Positions 9,103 to 20,901 of a stretch of 64,000 nt of DNA are shown one piece after another (the stretch's first letter is position 1; each line of letters opens with the position of its first letter). This DNA is from Sphingomonas sp. Leaf34. Its GTDB lineage: Bacteria > Pseudomonadota > Alphaproteobacteria > Sphingomonadales > Sphingomonadaceae. The notes under the pieces were generated by a model. It made no database searches and was not told the origin of the DNA. It saw only the letters and a program-made list of their open reading frames with translations. Both the position numbers and the translations under genes were made by a program. Where the stretch lies: positions 310,001 through 374,000 of the forward strand of contig NZ_LMLC01000001.1 of assembly GCF_001421805.1 (NCBI RefSeq), given 5' to 3'.

Positions 9103-9720
9103 ATGCGCATTCTGGTAATCGAAACATCCACCACCGCCTGCTCGGTCGCGCTGATCGAGGACGGCGTCGTCATCGCGCGCGCGCACGACGTGGTCGGGCG
9201 TGGCCATGCCGAGCGGCTCATCCCGATGATCGCGGGCCTGCCCGATGGTGGCCGCGCCGATCGCATTCTCGTCGATTGCGGCCCCGGCAGCTTCACCGGC
9301 GTGCGCGTCGGGATCGCCGCCGCGCGCGGCCTCGCGCTCGGCTGGGGCGCGCAGATCGCCGGATTTTCGTCGCTCCCGCTGATCGCCGCCGCGGGGTTCG
9401 CCGATCGCTTAACCGACGATAGTGCGGTGGTCATGGAAGGCGGGCATGGCGAGGTCTTCATGCAGGCCTTTGCCGCCGATCTGTCGCCGCGATCCGCCAT
9501 GGTATCGCTGAAGCCCGAGGTTGCGCTCGCCGCGCTGGCGGGCCGCCGCGCGGTCGGTAACGGCGTGCGCTGGCTCGCCGCGCTCGATGACGGCCTGGAC
9601 CTCACCGAAGCGCTGCCCGACGCCGCCGCCGCGATCCTGCTCCCCGCGGAACTTACTGCGCTGTCGCCAAGCCCGATCTACGGTCGCGCACCCGACGCCA
9701 AACCCTCGGTCGCGAAATAA
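9103..9720 (+). CDS. tsaB: tRNA threonylcarbamoyladenosine biosynthesis protein TsaB
   Basis: Partner of TsaD and TsaE in making t6A37 of ANN-decoding tRNAs. The 205-aa protein starts with the ASKHA-fold strand MRILVIETSTTACSVAL and has DCGPGSFTGVRVGIAAARGLA, the TsaB fingerprint. TsaB lacks the metal-binding histidines of TsaD, as seen here. It overlaps rimI by one base (TAATG), the conserved alphaproteobacterial pairing. Confidence 0.93.
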   Translation: MRILVIETSTTACSVALIEDGVVIARAHDVVGRGHAERLIPMIAGLPDGGRADRILVDCGPGSFTGVRVGIAAARGLALGWGAQIAGFSSLPLIAAAGFADRLTDDSAVVMEGGHGEVFMQAFAADLSPRSAMVSLKPEVALAALAGRRAVGNGVRWLAALDDGLDLTEALPDAAAAILLPAELTALSPSPIYGRAPDAKPSVAK

Positions 9721-10208
9721 TGGCGACGCGACAGGCCGCCACGCGCGCCGTCACGCTGCGTACCGGTGACGCCCGCGATCTCGCGATCGTCGACGCGCTG
9801 ATGACGCAGGCGTTCGACCCGCGCTACGGCGAGGCGTGGACGCGCAGCCAGTGCCTCGGCGTGCTCGCGCTAACCGGCGTCCACCTGACGCTGGCGTTCG
9901 TCGACGACGTCCCGGCGGGCTTCACGATGACCCGATCGGTCGCCGACGAAGCCGAGCTGCTGCTGATCGCGGTCGCCCCCGATTATCGCCGTCGGGGCGT
10001 CGGCACCGCACTCATCCGCGCCGCCATCGCCGAATGCTCGGTCGGCGCCATCGCCAAACTCCATCTCGAGGTCCGTGCCGGCAACGACGCGGTCAAGATG
10101 TATGTTACACACGGCTTCGCGAAGGTGGGCGAACGCCGCGCTTATTATCGCGGCAAGACCGGCGTCGCGTATGACGCACATACATATTCGAAAGATATCA
10201 ACAGCTAA
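9720..10208 (+). CDS. rimI: Ribosomal-protein-alanine N-acetyltransferase RimI (GNAT)
   Basis: GNAT acetyltransferase of 162 aa. The acetyl-CoA motif is VAPDYRRRGVGTALIRAA, followed by LHLEVRAGNDAVKMYVTHGFAKVGERRAYY, where the Asn and Tyr positions match RimI. RimI acetylates the N-terminal Ala of ribosomal protein S18 in E. coli; broader targets are possible. It is coupled to tsaB by stop/start overlap. Confidence 0.9.
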   Translation: MATRQAATRAVTLRTGDARDLAIVDALMTQAFDPRYGEAWTRSQCLGVLALTGVHLTLAFVDDVPAGFTMTRSVADEAELLLIAVAPDYRRRGVGTALIRAAIAECSVGAIAKLHLEVRAGNDAVKMYVTHGFAKVGERRAYYRGKTGVAYDAHTYSKDINS

Positions 10209-10212
10209 GGCT

Positions 10213-10230
10213 TATTGCGAGTCACTATCC
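10213..10230. promoter_or_regulatory. Candidate Fur/Mur operator upstream of fur
   Basis: TATTGCGAGTCACTATCC begins five bases after the rimI stop and ends 52 bases before the fur ATG. It resembles one arm of known Fur boxes (TTGCGAATNATTATC-like). TTGCGA is also part of a wider inverted repeat with TCGCAA at 10235-10240. Autoregulation of fur is common, so this is a reasonable but unproven site. Confidence 0.35.
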
Positions 10231-10282
10231 CTTTTCGCAACAGCGCGAACGCCCTACATGGCCCTCAACAAGGGAAAGACAC

Positions 10283-10705
10283 ATGCCGCGCAAGATCGAT
10301 CTGGAAGCCCTCTGTAACGAGAAGGGCCTGCGCATCACCGAGCAGCGCCGCGTCATCGCGCGCGTGCTGTCCGAGGCGGACGACCATCCCGACGTCGAGA
10401 AGGTCTATGAGCGCGCGTCGCAGATCGACCCGGGCATCTCGATCGCGACGGTCTACCGCACCGTCCGCCTGTTCGAGGAAGCCGGGATCCTCGACCGCCA
10501 TGATTTTGGCGATGGTCGCGCGCGCTACGAGCCCGCACCCGAGGCGCATCACGATCATCTGATCGACGTGGAGAGCGGCAAGGTGATCGAATTCGTCGAT
10601 CCCGAGCTCGAGCAGTTGCAAAAGGCGATCGCGGAGAAGCTGGGCTTTCGCCTGGTCGATCACCGCATGGAGCTTTACGGCGTGGCGCTCGCTCGCAAGG
10701 ACTGA
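10283..10705 (+). CDS. fur: Fur/Mur-type metal-responsive repressor
   Basis: 140-aa ferric/manganese uptake regulator. The winged helix includes QRRVIARVL and ISIATVYRTVRLFEEAGIL. The metal-site residues HHDH (89-92) and the C-terminal dimer segment are present. The E. coli Fur zinc-site CxxC after HHDH is replaced by LIDVESG, as in alphaproteobacterial Fur/Mur proteins, so it may sense Mn as well as Fe. A good ribosome-binding site (AAGGGAAAG) precedes the ATG. The next gene starts within 45 bases. Confidence 0.9.
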   Translation: MPRKIDLEALCNEKGLRITEQRRVIARVLSEADDHPDVEKVYERASQIDPGISIATVYRTVRLFEEAGILDRHDFGDGRARYEPAPEAHHDHLIDVESGKVIEFVDPELEQLQKAIAEKLGFRLVDHRMELYGVALARKD

Positions 10706-10749
10706 AGGCGATCGGCCGGATACGCCTTGCGGCGCGACTGACGGCGCTG

Positions 10750-11424
10750 GTGTCGGCGCTCGTGCTGGCGCTTCCGGTGCATGGCGCATGGCGACTGTTC
10801 GGGCGCACGTCGCCCTGGCCGCCGCGCTTCCTGGGACTGGTCGCACGGATCGTGGGGGCCAAGGCCCGCATCGCCGGCACGCCGCTCCGCCACGACGTCG
10901 TATTCGTCTCGAACCACCTGAGCTGGATCGACATTCTGCTTCTGTCCGGGGCGACCGGCAGCGCGTTCGTGGCGAAGTCCGAACTCCGCAACGTACCGCT
11001 GGTCGGCTGGCTCTGTACGCTCAACCACACCATCTTCGTCAGCCGGGCCGACCGCATGGCGGTGACCGCACAGATCGCCGAAATCCGCGACGCGCTGGCG
11101 GCGGATCGGCCCGTCACGCTGTTTCCCGAGGGCACGACCGGCGACGGCACCACGCTCCTGCCCTTCAAGGCCGCATTGCTGGCAGCGCTCGATCCGCCGC
11201 CGCCCGGCGTCAGGATTCAGCCGGTCCGCATCGACTATGGCGCGGCGACGCACGAACTCGCCTGGGTCGGCGACGAACTTGGCCAACACCACGCCGCCCG
11301 CGTCCTGAAACGCAGGGGCAGCTTCGTGGCGACATTGCACTTCGCAGACGACTTCGATCCGGTCGACTATGGCGACCGCAAGGCGATCGCTGCCGAAGCC
11401 CGCCGCCGCATGGAAGCGCTCTGA
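10750..11424 (+). CDS. 1-acyl-sn-glycerol-3-phosphate acyltransferase (PlsC family)
   Basis: Membrane-bound lysophospholipid acyltransferase. Motif I is NHLSWID (about 51-57) and motif III is FPEGTTGDG (about 122-130). Between them lies SELRNVPLVGWL. The GTG at 10750 gives 224 aa, but in-frame coding-like sequence (GRIRLAARLTALVSALVLALP, a hydrophobic anchor) runs back to the fur stop without an ATG. The true start may be a rare codon (ATC, ATA or CTG) just after fur. Confidence 0.88.
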   Translation: MSALVLALPVHGAWRLFGRTSPWPPRFLGLVARIVGAKARIAGTPLRHDVVFVSNHLSWIDILLLSGATGSAFVAKSELRNVPLVGWLCTLNHTIFVSRADRMAVTAQIAEIRDALAADRPVTLFPEGTTGDGTTLLPFKAALLAALDPPPPGVRIQPVRIDYGAATHELAWVGDELGQHHAARVLKRRGSFVATLHFADDFDPVDYGDRKAIAAEARRRMEAL

Positions 11425-11426
11425 CC

Positions 11427-11489
11427 CTATGTTTCCCCGCGAAGGCGGGGATCCAGTCTGGGCTACCGCCTTCGCGGGGGAACAGGGGG
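11427..11489. repeat. Intergenic inverted repeat, CCCCGCGAAGGCGGGG family
   Basis: TTTCCCCGCGAAGGCGGGG is followed by a facing CCGCCTTCGCGGGGGAA, with TCCAGTCTGGGCT between. Close copies occur at 37871-37926, and related ones at 42222-42299 and 63402-63482. Placed just after the plsC stop. Confidence 0.7.
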
Positions 11490-11516
11490 GAGCGAGTTGC
11501 CCTCCAAACCGCAAAC

Positions 11517-11622
11517 ACCACCCCGGCGAAGTCCGGGGCCCAATTGGAGAGGTCGCAGTAACGAAGCGCCGCCCTCGGTTAGCGACCTTCCCCAATTGGA
11601 CCCCGGCCTCCGCCGGGGAGGT
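11517..11622. repeat. Intergenic inverted repeat, CCAATTGG/CCCCGGC family
   Basis: Left arm CACCCCGGCGAAGTCCGGGG with CCCAATTGG, right arm CCCAATTGGACCCCGGCC with TCCGCCGGGGAGGTG, and a variable core near 11550-11590. The same element occurs at 13063-13168, 29390-29501 and 37951-38053, always between genes. Confidence 0.8.
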
Positions 11623-11708
11623 GCTTCTGATGCCTTGCAGGTACGCTTGGATACCGGGGCCCGAAGACGCCCCTCCCCCCGCCGCCGCAAATTTGATAGG
11701 GCGCGCGC

Positions 11709-13043
11709 ATGACCTCGAAACCCAAGACCTATCACGTCAAGTCGTTCGGCTGCCAGATGAACGTCTATGACGGCGAGCGCATGGCCGAACTCATGGCCGC
11801 GCAGGGCCTCACCCAGGCCGACGCGGTCGATGCCGACGTCGTTGTCCTGAACACGTGCCACATCCGCGAACGCGCGACCGAAAAGGTCTATTCGGACATC
11901 GGCCGCCTCCGCAAGGACCAGCGCCGCAAGTCCGGCAAGACGCCGATGATCGCGGTCGCCGGCTGCGTCGCACAGGCCGAGGGCGAGGAGATCTTCACCC
12001 GCGCCAAGGTCGACATCGTCGTCGGTCCGCAGGCCTATCACAACCTCCCCGAGCTCGTCGCCAAGGCAGCCGCGGGCACGCCGTCGCTCGACACCGACAT
12101 GCCGCTGCTGTCGAAGTTCGGCGCGCTGCCGGCGCGCCGGAAAGTCGCGCCGGCAGCGTTCCTGACGGTGCAGGAAGGCTGCGACAAGTTCTGCACCTAT
12201 TGCGTCGTCCCCTACACCCGCGGCGCCGAGATCAGCCGGCCGTTCGCCGCGATCGTCGACGAGGCCAAGGCGCTGGTCGACGCCGGCGCGCGCGAGATCA
12301 CGCTGCTCGGCCAGAACGTCAACGCATGGTCGGAGAACGCCAATACTCCAGAGGGGCGCGGCCTTCACGACCTGATCCGCGACCTCGACCGCATCCCCGG
12401 CCTCGCGCGGATCCGCTACACCACCAGCCACCCCAACGACATGACGCAGGGCCTGATCGACGCGCACCGCGACGTCGAGAGCCTGATGCCGTTCCTCCAC
12501 CTCCCCGTCCAGGCGGGCAGCGACCGCGTGCTGAAGGCGATGAACCGGTCGCACACCCGCGACTCCTATCTCCGCCTGCTCGACCAAGTCCGCGCGGTAC
12601 GCCCCGACATCGCGCTATCGGGCGACTTCATCGTCGGCTTCCCCGGCGAAACCGATGCCGAGTTCGAGGATACGCTGAGCTTGGTCGATGCGGTCGGCTA
12701 TGCGCAGGCCTACAGCTTCAAATACAGCCCGCGCCCCGGCACCCCCGCCGCGTCGATCGTCGAGCAGGTCCCCGAGGCGGTGATGGACGAGCGTCTCCAG
12801 CGCCTCCAGGCCGCGCTCAACCGCGATCAGCACGCCTTCAATGCTGCCACCGTCGGCCGCACCTGCACCGTCCTGCTCGAACGCCCCGGGAAGCTCCCCG
12901 GCCAGCTGATCGGCAAGTCGCCCTGGCTGCAATCGGTCCACCTGATCGGCGACCACGCGATCGGCGACCTGGTAGAGGTAACCCTCGCCGCCGCCGGCCC
13001 CAACTCCCTCACCGGCATCGAACGCATCGCCCAAGCCGCCTGA
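11709..13043 (+). CDS. miaB: tRNA-2-methylthio-N6-dimethylallyladenosine synthase MiaB
   Basis: Radical-SAM methylthiotransferase acting on i6A37 of tRNA. The 444-aa protein has the N-terminal UPF0004 domain with auxiliary-cluster cysteines C15, C50 and C86. The radical-SAM CxxxCxxC is C158-C162-C165 ([17 protein letters not shown]). The C-terminal TRAM domain ([21 protein letters not shown]) is complete. The order miaB-phoH-ybeY-corC is conserved in alphaproteobacteria. Confidence 0.97.
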   Translation: MTSKPKTYHVKSFGCQMNVYDGERMAELMAAQGLTQADAVDADVVVLNTCHIRERATEKVYSDIGRLRKDQRRKSGKTPMIAVAGCVAQAEGEEIFTRAKVDIVVGPQAYHNLPELVAKAAAGTPSLDTDMPLLSKFGALPARRKVAPAAFLTVQEGCDKFCTYCVVPYTRGAEISRPFAAIVDEAKALVDAGAREITLLGQNVNAWSENANTPEGRGLHDLIRDLDRIPGLARIRYTTSHPNDMTQGLIDAHRDVESLMPFLHLPVQAGSDRVLKAMNRSHTRDSYLRLLDQVRAVRPDIALSGDFIVGFPGETDAEFEDTLSLVDAVGYAQAYSFKYSPRPGTPAASIVEQVPEAVMDERLQRLQAALNRDQHAFNAATVGRTCTVLLERPGKLPGQLIGKSPWLQSVHLIGDHAIGDLVEVTLAAAGPNSLTGIERIAQAA

Positions 13044-13062
13044 AACCGCCCCCACCTTATTT

Positions 13063-13168
13063 CACCACCCCGGCGAAGGCCGGGGCCCAATTGGGGACCG
13101 GCAATAACGACGGACGATCCCTCGTTACATCGACCTTTCCAATTGGACCCCGGCCTCCGCCGGGGTGG
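13063..13168. repeat. Intergenic inverted repeat, CCAATTGG/CCCCGGC family
   Basis: Arms CACCCCGGCGAAGGCCGGGG with CCCAATTGG, and CCAATTGGACCCCGGCC with TCCGCCGGGGTGG, 20 bases after the miaB stop. The core (about 13095-13135) differs from the other copies. Confidence 0.8.
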
Positions 13169-13474
13169 TACAGCGGCTGGTTTCGTTGGTGGCGTCCGCC
13201 ACATCGCCCCCCTGAGGCTTTCGGGCAACGCCACCCCAACCTTCGCGCACCGCACGAAAACTACCGCTGTCCACCACCCGAATCCCCTGCCACACTCGCC
13301 CCCGATGCAGCTTCGCCCACGCGACTCGAATCATCTCCAGGCGGGTGCCCCGGCACCGCTTGAACGCGCGGGCTCCCATGCTCATCTCTGGTCGAACGCC
13401 ATCCCAGGCGTGATGCGTGTCGGCCCGGCCATACCCGATCATCGATCCGACACGCTTGCCCCCGAAAGGACCGC
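13169..13474. other. Intergenic region with no supported gene
   Basis: About 300 bases between the repeat after miaB and phoH. Short open frames exist on both strands, but the minus-strand one runs into the repeat and none has family features. The last bases (GAAAGGACCGC) are the phoH ribosome-binding site. I see no RNA gene. Confidence 0.6.
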
Positions 13475-14479
13475 ATGAGCCGCAAACCCGTTCCCGCCCA
13501 GTCCGGTGACCGCGCCCGAGTCGAACTGCTGTTCGACAAGCCCCAACTCCTCGTCCGGCTGTTCGGCCAGTACGACCAGAATCTCGTGGCGCTGGAAAAT
13601 CGCCTCGGCGTGTACATCACCGCGCGCGGCAACAAGATCGGGCTGGAGGGGACCGCCGAACAGGTCGCCAAGGCGCGCGACGTGCTCCACGATCTCTATG
13701 CCCGGATCCAGCGTGGCGAGGATGTCGACACCGGCCTCGTCGACGCGTCGATCGCGATGGCCGACGAACCCGTGCTCGAAGGCATTATCCGCGCGGATGC
13801 CGGCGGCGGCGGCGCCCCGCCGATCATGATCCGCACGCGGAAGAAGACGATCGTCCCGCGCACGCCCGCGCAGGCGCACTACATGCGCGAGCTGGCCAAC
13901 AACGACATGATCTTCGCGCTCGGACCAGCAGGGACCGGCAAGACCTATGTCGCGGTCGCGCAGGCGGTGCAGCAGCTGATCACCGGCAGCGTCCAGCGGC
14001 TGATCCTGTCGCGCCCCGCGGTCGAGGCGGGCGAGCGGCTGGGCTTCCTGCCCGGCGACATGAAGGAGAAGGTCGATCCGTATCTGCGCCCGCTCTACGA
14101 TGCGCTGTACGACTGCCTCCCCGCCGAGCAGGTCGAACGCCGCATCGCGAGCGGCGAGATCGAGGTCGCACCGATCGCTTTCATGCGCGGCCGCACGCTG
14201 GCCGACGCGTTCGTGATCCTCGACGAGGCGCAGAACACCACGCCTGCGCAGATGAAGATGTTCCTCACCCGCTTCGGTCAGAACAGCCGGATGGTGATCT
14301 GCGGCGATCCCAAGCAGGTCGACATCCCCGGCGGCGTCGCGGCATCGGGTCTGGCCGACGCGGTCCGCCGTCTGGAGGGGGTCGAGAGCATCTCGATGTG
14401 CCGCTTCACCGTCGGCGACGTCGTCCGCCATCCGATCGTCGGCCGCGTCGTCGAAGCCTATGAGGGCAGCGACGCCTGA
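13475..14479 (+). CDS. phoH: PhoH family ATPase
   Basis: Cytosolic nucleotide-binding protein linked to RNA metabolism through its constant neighbour ybeY. The 334-aa protein has an N-terminal KH-like segment (about 20-80), a Walker A GPAGTGKT (about 150-157), Walker B FVILDEAQNTTPAQMKMFLTR in two parts, and the GDPKQVDIP motif of the PhoH family. AAAGGA precedes the ATG. A long hairpin follows its stop. Confidence 0.95.
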   Translation: MSRKPVPAQSGDRARVELLFDKPQLLVRLFGQYDQNLVALENRLGVYITARGNKIGLEGTAEQVAKARDVLHDLYARIQRGEDVDTGLVDASIAMADEPVLEGIIRADAGGGGAPPIMIRTRKKTIVPRTPAQAHYMRELANNDMIFALGPAGTGKTYVAVAQAVQQLITGSVQRLILSRPAVEAGERLGFLPGDMKEKVDPYLRPLYDALYDCLPAEQVERRIASGEIEVAPIAFMRGRTLADAFVILDEAQNTTPAQMKMFLTRFGQNSRMVICGDPKQVDIPGGVAASGLADAVRRLEGVESISMCRFTVGDVVRHPIVGRVVEAYEGSDA

Positions 14480-14487
14480 TCCGCGCG

Positions 14488-14516
14488 CGGCTATCCCGGA
14501 CACCCCGGGATAGCCG
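14488..14516 (+). terminator. Perfect 12-bp hairpin after phoH
   Basis: CGGCTATCCCGG (14488-14499) pairs without mismatch with CCGGGATAGCCG (14505-14516) across a five-base loop. No T-run follows, so it is not a classical intrinsic terminator. It may attenuate transcription or protect the phoH 3' end while ybeY follows 87 bases on. Confidence 0.4.
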
Positions 14517-14602
14517 CCGGACCATCCGCATACCGTAAAGGGTGCGGAACTTTGCCGCATGTGTAATGATTTCGCCCTGACGTTTCCGCCGGAAGGACCC
14601 GC

Positions 14603-15112
14603 ATGCTCGAAATCGCGCTTTCTTCGGAAGCTCCCTGGCCCGACCAGGACTGGGACGCGCTCGCCCAGCGCGCCGCGACCGCGGCGATCGAGCGCACGCC
14701 GCACGGCGAACTGCTGACCAGCGCCGCCACGGTCGAGATCTCGTTCCGGCTCGCCTCCGACGACGAGGTCCACACGCTCAACAAGCAGTATCGCCAGAAG
14801 GACAAGCCGACCAACGTCTTGTCCTTTCCGATGGTACAGGCTGACCTGCTCGAAACCATCACGCAGAATTCGGACGATGGCGAGGTGCTGCTCGGCGACA
14901 TCATCCTCGCGCACGGCGTCTGCGTCGCGGAAGCCGCGGAGCGCGGCATCTCGGTCGAGGATCATGCGATGCATCTGATGGTGCACGGCACGCTGCATCT
15001 GCTAGGCTATGACCATATCGACGACGACGAGGCGGAGGGTATGGAGCAGATCGAACGCGACGTGCTCGCCGCGCTCGGGCTCCACGATCCCTATTTGATA
15101 ACAGAGGACTGA
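14603..15112 (+). CDS. ybeY: Endoribonuclease YbeY
   Basis: Zinc-dependent endonuclease for 16S rRNA maturation and ribosome quality control. The 169-aa protein has KQYRQKDKPTNVLSFP and the metal motif HGTLHLLGYDH (H...H.....H). A strong ribosome-binding site (GGAAGGA) lies before the ATG. It is followed by the CBS/CorC gene eight bases after its stop, so they form one unit. Confidence 0.97.
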   Translation: MLEIALSSEAPWPDQDWDALAQRAATAAIERTPHGELLTSAATVEISFRLASDDEVHTLNKQYRQKDKPTNVLSFPMVQADLLETITQNSDDGEVLLGDIILAHGVCVAEAAERGISVEDHAMHLMVHGTLHLLGYDHIDDDEAEGMEQIERDVLAALGLHDPYLITED

Positions 15113-15120
15113 CGACCACG

Positions 15121-16020
<900 letters not shown>

Positions 16021-16190
16021 CGTGCTGTTCCCCTCCCCCGCAGGGAGGGGAACGGATGCCGATTTCGCACCGCGTTTGCCGTTCATGCGCGCGGCGCAGA
16101 TATCACCCACCCGATCACTGCCGACGACGCAATCTATTTCCCCAATCAGTGTGCGAGTGGCATACCAGCCGCAACGTCAGAATACGCTGA

Positions 16191-18464
<2,274 letters not shown>

Positions 18465-18484
18465 GCGACGTCGCGTGATGAAGG

Positions 18485-18516
18485 GGGCCGCCAGCAGCAA
18501 TGCCGGCGGCCCTTTT
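18485..18516 (+). terminator. Intrinsic terminator of katG
   Basis: GGGCCGCC (18485-18492) pairs with GGCGGCCC (18505-18512), followed by TTTT, 20 bases after the katG stop. Confidence 0.85.
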
Positions 18517-18530
18517 CGTTCGCCCCCGCA

Positions 18531-18657
18531 AATCCTCCCCCGCCTGGGGGCGGTGGCGCCGAAGGCGACGGAGGGGGCGGACACGGAACAGCCGTTCCCC
18601 CTTCCCGCCCCCTCCGTCAGGCTAACGCCTGCCACCTCCCCCTGGCGGGGGAGGATT
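18531..18657. repeat. Intergenic inverted repeat, AATCCTCCCCCGCC family
   Basis: Outer arms AATCCTCCCCCGCC (18531) and GGCGGGGGAGGATT (ending 18657) with inner GACGGAGGGGGCGG and CCGCCCCCTCCGTC-like arms. A second copy is at 48967-49092 with the same layout. Confidence 0.8.
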
Positions 18658-18751
18658 GCCGCCCAGCCCCGCTCGGTCGTCATCGTAGCGAAAGCTGAAC
18701 GACCGCGGGGAAGAGATTGCCCCCGCCCTCTCGCCCCCCTAATCTCCCGCC

Positions 18752-20080
18752 ATGCGCAAACACATCCTCATCGTCCTCGGCCTGATCCTGCTCGTGATCG
18801 CGGCCGGCGTCACCTATCTTGCCTGGCCCGACACGGCGAAATTGCCGGTCGATCAGGTCGCCGGCAAGCGGCCCAAGATCACCGATCCGCGCATCCAAAC
18901 GATCCCGACCGTCAAGGTCGCCAAGGTCGTCGGCTGGGAGAACGGCGCGATGCCGACCCCCGCCGCGGGCCTGAAGGTCCAGCCGTTCGCCACCGGGCTC
19001 GATCACCCGCGCTGGATGTACCGCCTCCCCAATGGCGATGTGCTGGTCGCCGAGACGAACTCGCCCCCGCGCGAAGGCGGCGGGATCACCGGCTGGGTGA
19101 TGAAGGTGCTGATGGGCCGCGCCGGTGCGGGCGTGCCCTCGGCCAACCGCATCACGCTGCTACGCGACGCGAACGGTGACGGCGTCGCGGAGACGAAGTC
19201 GGTCTTCATGACCGGACTCAACTCGCCGTTCGGCATGACGCTACTCGATGGCCAGCTCTATATCGGGAACACCGATGCGCTCGTCCGCGTGCCCTATACC
19301 GACGGCGCGACCAAGATCACCGCGAAGCCCGAGCTGGTCATCAAGCTCAACCCAGGCGGCAACCACTGGGCGCGCAACGTCATCACCGCTGCGGACGGGA
19401 AGACGCTGTATGTCGGCGTCGGCTCGTCGTCGAACATTGCCGAGAACGGCATGGACGCCGAGAAATACCGCGCCAACATCCTGCAGGTCTGGCCGAAGGA
19501 CAAGAACTGGCGGATCTATGCCGCCGGCCTGCGCAACCCCAACGGCATGGCGATCAACCCCAAGTCGGGCGGGCTGTGGACCGTCGTCAACGAGCGCGAC
19601 ATGCTCGGCTCGGATCTCGCGCCGGATTACATGACGCAGGTCGAGTTCGGCGACAATTTCGGCTGGCCCTGGTATTATTGGGGCGGCTATCCCGACAGCC
19701 GGGTCGAGCCGAAGAACCCCGCGCTCCAGCAATATTCGAAGCGCCCGGACTATGCGCTGGGGCCACACGTCGCGGCACTTGGCCTGACCTTCTCGGCCGA
19801 CGCCAAGCTCGGTGCGCGCTTCGGCAACGGGGTGTTCGTCGGCGAGCATGGCTCGTGGAACCGCAAGCCCGTCTCGGGCTACAAGGTCGTGTACGTGCCG
19901 TTCGGCAACACAGGCTTCCCGGCGGCGAACGCGAAGCCCGTCGACGTTCTCGGCGGCTTCCTGAACAAGGACGGAGATGCGCAGGGCCGCCCGGTCGGGG
20001 TCATTACCGACAAGACTGGTGGCCTGCTGGTGGCCGACGATGTCGGCAACGTGATCTGGCGGGTCAGCGCGGGCGGCTGA
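18752..20080 (+). CDS. PQQ-dependent sugar dehydrogenase family protein (L-sorbosone dehydrogenase-like)
   Basis: A 442-aa beta-propeller protein with an N-terminal hydrophobic segment (ILIVLGLILLVIAAGVTYLAW) that anchors or exports it to the periplasm. Features of the glucose/sorbosone dehydrogenase fold include ATGLDHPRWMYRLPNGDVLVAE in two parts, GGNHWARNV, the FADE-like VYAAGLRNPNGMAINP equivalent (YAAGLRNPNG) and VFVGEHGSWNRKPVSGY. It is the only gene on its transcript. Cofactor and substrate are inferred from family only. Confidence 0.85.
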   Translation: MRKHILIVLGLILLVIAAGVTYLAWPDTAKLPVDQVAGKRPKITDPRIQTIPTVKVAKVVGWENGAMPTPAAGLKVQPFATGLDHPRWMYRLPNGDVLVAETNSPPREGGGITGWVMKVLMGRAGAGVPSANRITLLRDANGDGVAETKSVFMTGLNSPFGMTLLDGQLYIGNTDALVRVPYTDGATKITAKPELVIKLNPGGNHWARNVITAADGKTLYVGVGSSSNIAENGMDAEKYRANILQVWPKDKNWRIYAAGLRNPNGMAINPKSGGLWTVVNERDMLGSDLAPDYMTQVEFGDNFGWPWYYWGGYPDSRVEPKNPALQQYSKRPDYALGPHVAALGLTFSADAKLGARFGNGVFVGEHGSWNRKPVSGYKVVYVPFGNTGFPAANAKPVDVLGGFLNKDGDAQGRPVGVITDKTGGLLVADDVGNVIWRVSAGG

Positions 20081-20086
20081 TCCGGT

Positions 20087-20110
20087 GGGGGTGGCTACAA
20101 TGCTACCCCC
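20087..20110. terminator. Hairpin between convergent genes
   Basis: GGGGGT (20087-20092) pairs with ACCCCC (20105-20110), with further partial pairing inside. It lies between the stops of the dehydrogenase gene (+) and the DUF2007 gene (-). No clear T-run, so confidence is limited. Confidence 0.35.
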
Positions 20111-20126
20111 CAACCCAGCAATCGCG

Positions 20127-20330
20127 TCAGGGCCGTTCCGCCAGAATCCCCCGCGCAGCGTCCAGATCATCCTCGTCGACCATGACGCGCACCGGGATCA
20201 GCAGCCAGCTTCCCTCCATGATCGACATCCCGCCATCGAATGCCACCGCGGGAATGCCCTCGCTCTCGAGCCGCCCGACGATGATATGCGCCTCGTTCCG
20301 ACCGTATCGGCCCAGTTCGGCGAGACTCAT
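20127..20330 (-). CDS. DUF2007 family protein (67 aa)
   Basis: A small protein of the DUF2007 'putative signal-transducing' type. It shows the family pattern of an N-terminal helix-loop (GRYGRNEAHIIVGRLESEGIPAVAFDGG), a middle loop with MEGSWLLIPVRVMV and the end DEDDLDAARGIL. Its ATG overlaps the stop of the preceding oxidase-family gene by four bases (ATGA), so the two are coupled. Function is unknown. Confidence 0.8.
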   Translation of the reverse strand: MSLAELGRYGRNEAHIIVGRLESEGIPAVAFDGGMSIMEGSWLLIPVRVMVDEDDLDAARGILAERP

Positions 20331-20887
20331 GCGCTGACGCGGTCCGGCAGTACGGTGCCAAGCCGAACCGGCAACCCGTCGATGCTCGCGACGGGGCCGG
20401 CGAGTTCCTCGACCCGCTCGGCCTCGGTCTGCTTGGCGTGATATTTCGACAGCGTCTGGCGCTCGCGCTCCAGAGTCATGAACGGCACGCCCCATCCACA
20501 ACTCGTCTGGACTTCGCTAACTGCAATCACGAAGATCTGCCGCGTTCCCGGCAGCGGGGCGAACTGCGCATAGAGCGCCGCCCATTCCGCGTCCTGCGGC
20601 AGCACCGCGCGACCCGTGCCATAGATGCGGAAGATCAGCGCCGGCTGATCGAAGGCGCAGAACATGATCGTGATCCGCCCGTCCGCGGCCAGATGCGCGT
20701 TGGTCTCGTTCCCGGAGCCGCCCACGTCGAGATACGCGACCGTCGTCGGATCGAGCACGCGAAAACTGTCCATGCCCTTCGGACTGAGGTTGATCCGCGC
20801 GCCCTCCGCTGCGGTCGCAACGAAGAACACCGGCTGCCGCGCGACGAAAGCGCGGTGATCGTCCGTGAGCGCGGGAAAGAATTCCAT
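20327..20887 (-). CDS. Pyridoxamine 5'-phosphate oxidase family protein
   Basis: FMN-binding split-barrel protein of 186 aa. The N-terminal strand ARQPVFFVATAAEGARINLSPKG and TVAYLDVGGSGNETNAHL with ITIMFCAFDQPALIFRIYGTGRAV match the general PNPOx-like fold, not true PdxH. It is likely an FMN- or F420-type reductase or a heme-related protein. It is divergent from ccdA, 49 bases apart, and precedes the DUF2007 gene in an overlapping pair. Confidence 0.85.
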   Translation of the reverse strand: MEFFPALTDDHRAFVARQPVFFVATAAEGARINLSPKGMDSFRVLDPTTVAYLDVGGSGNETNAHLAADGRITIMFCAFDQPALIFRIYGTGRAVLPQDAEWAALYAQFAPLPGTRQIFVIAVSEVQTSCGWGVPFMTLERERQTLSKYHAKQTEAERVEELAGPVASIDGLPVRLGTVLPDRVSA

Positions 20888-20901
20888 CGATCAACTCCGA
20901 A

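Noticed and set aside
13125..13442. 105-aa minus-strand frame between miaB and phoH
   Set aside because: Its C-terminus is translated repeat sequence and the rest has no family features or ribosome-binding site.
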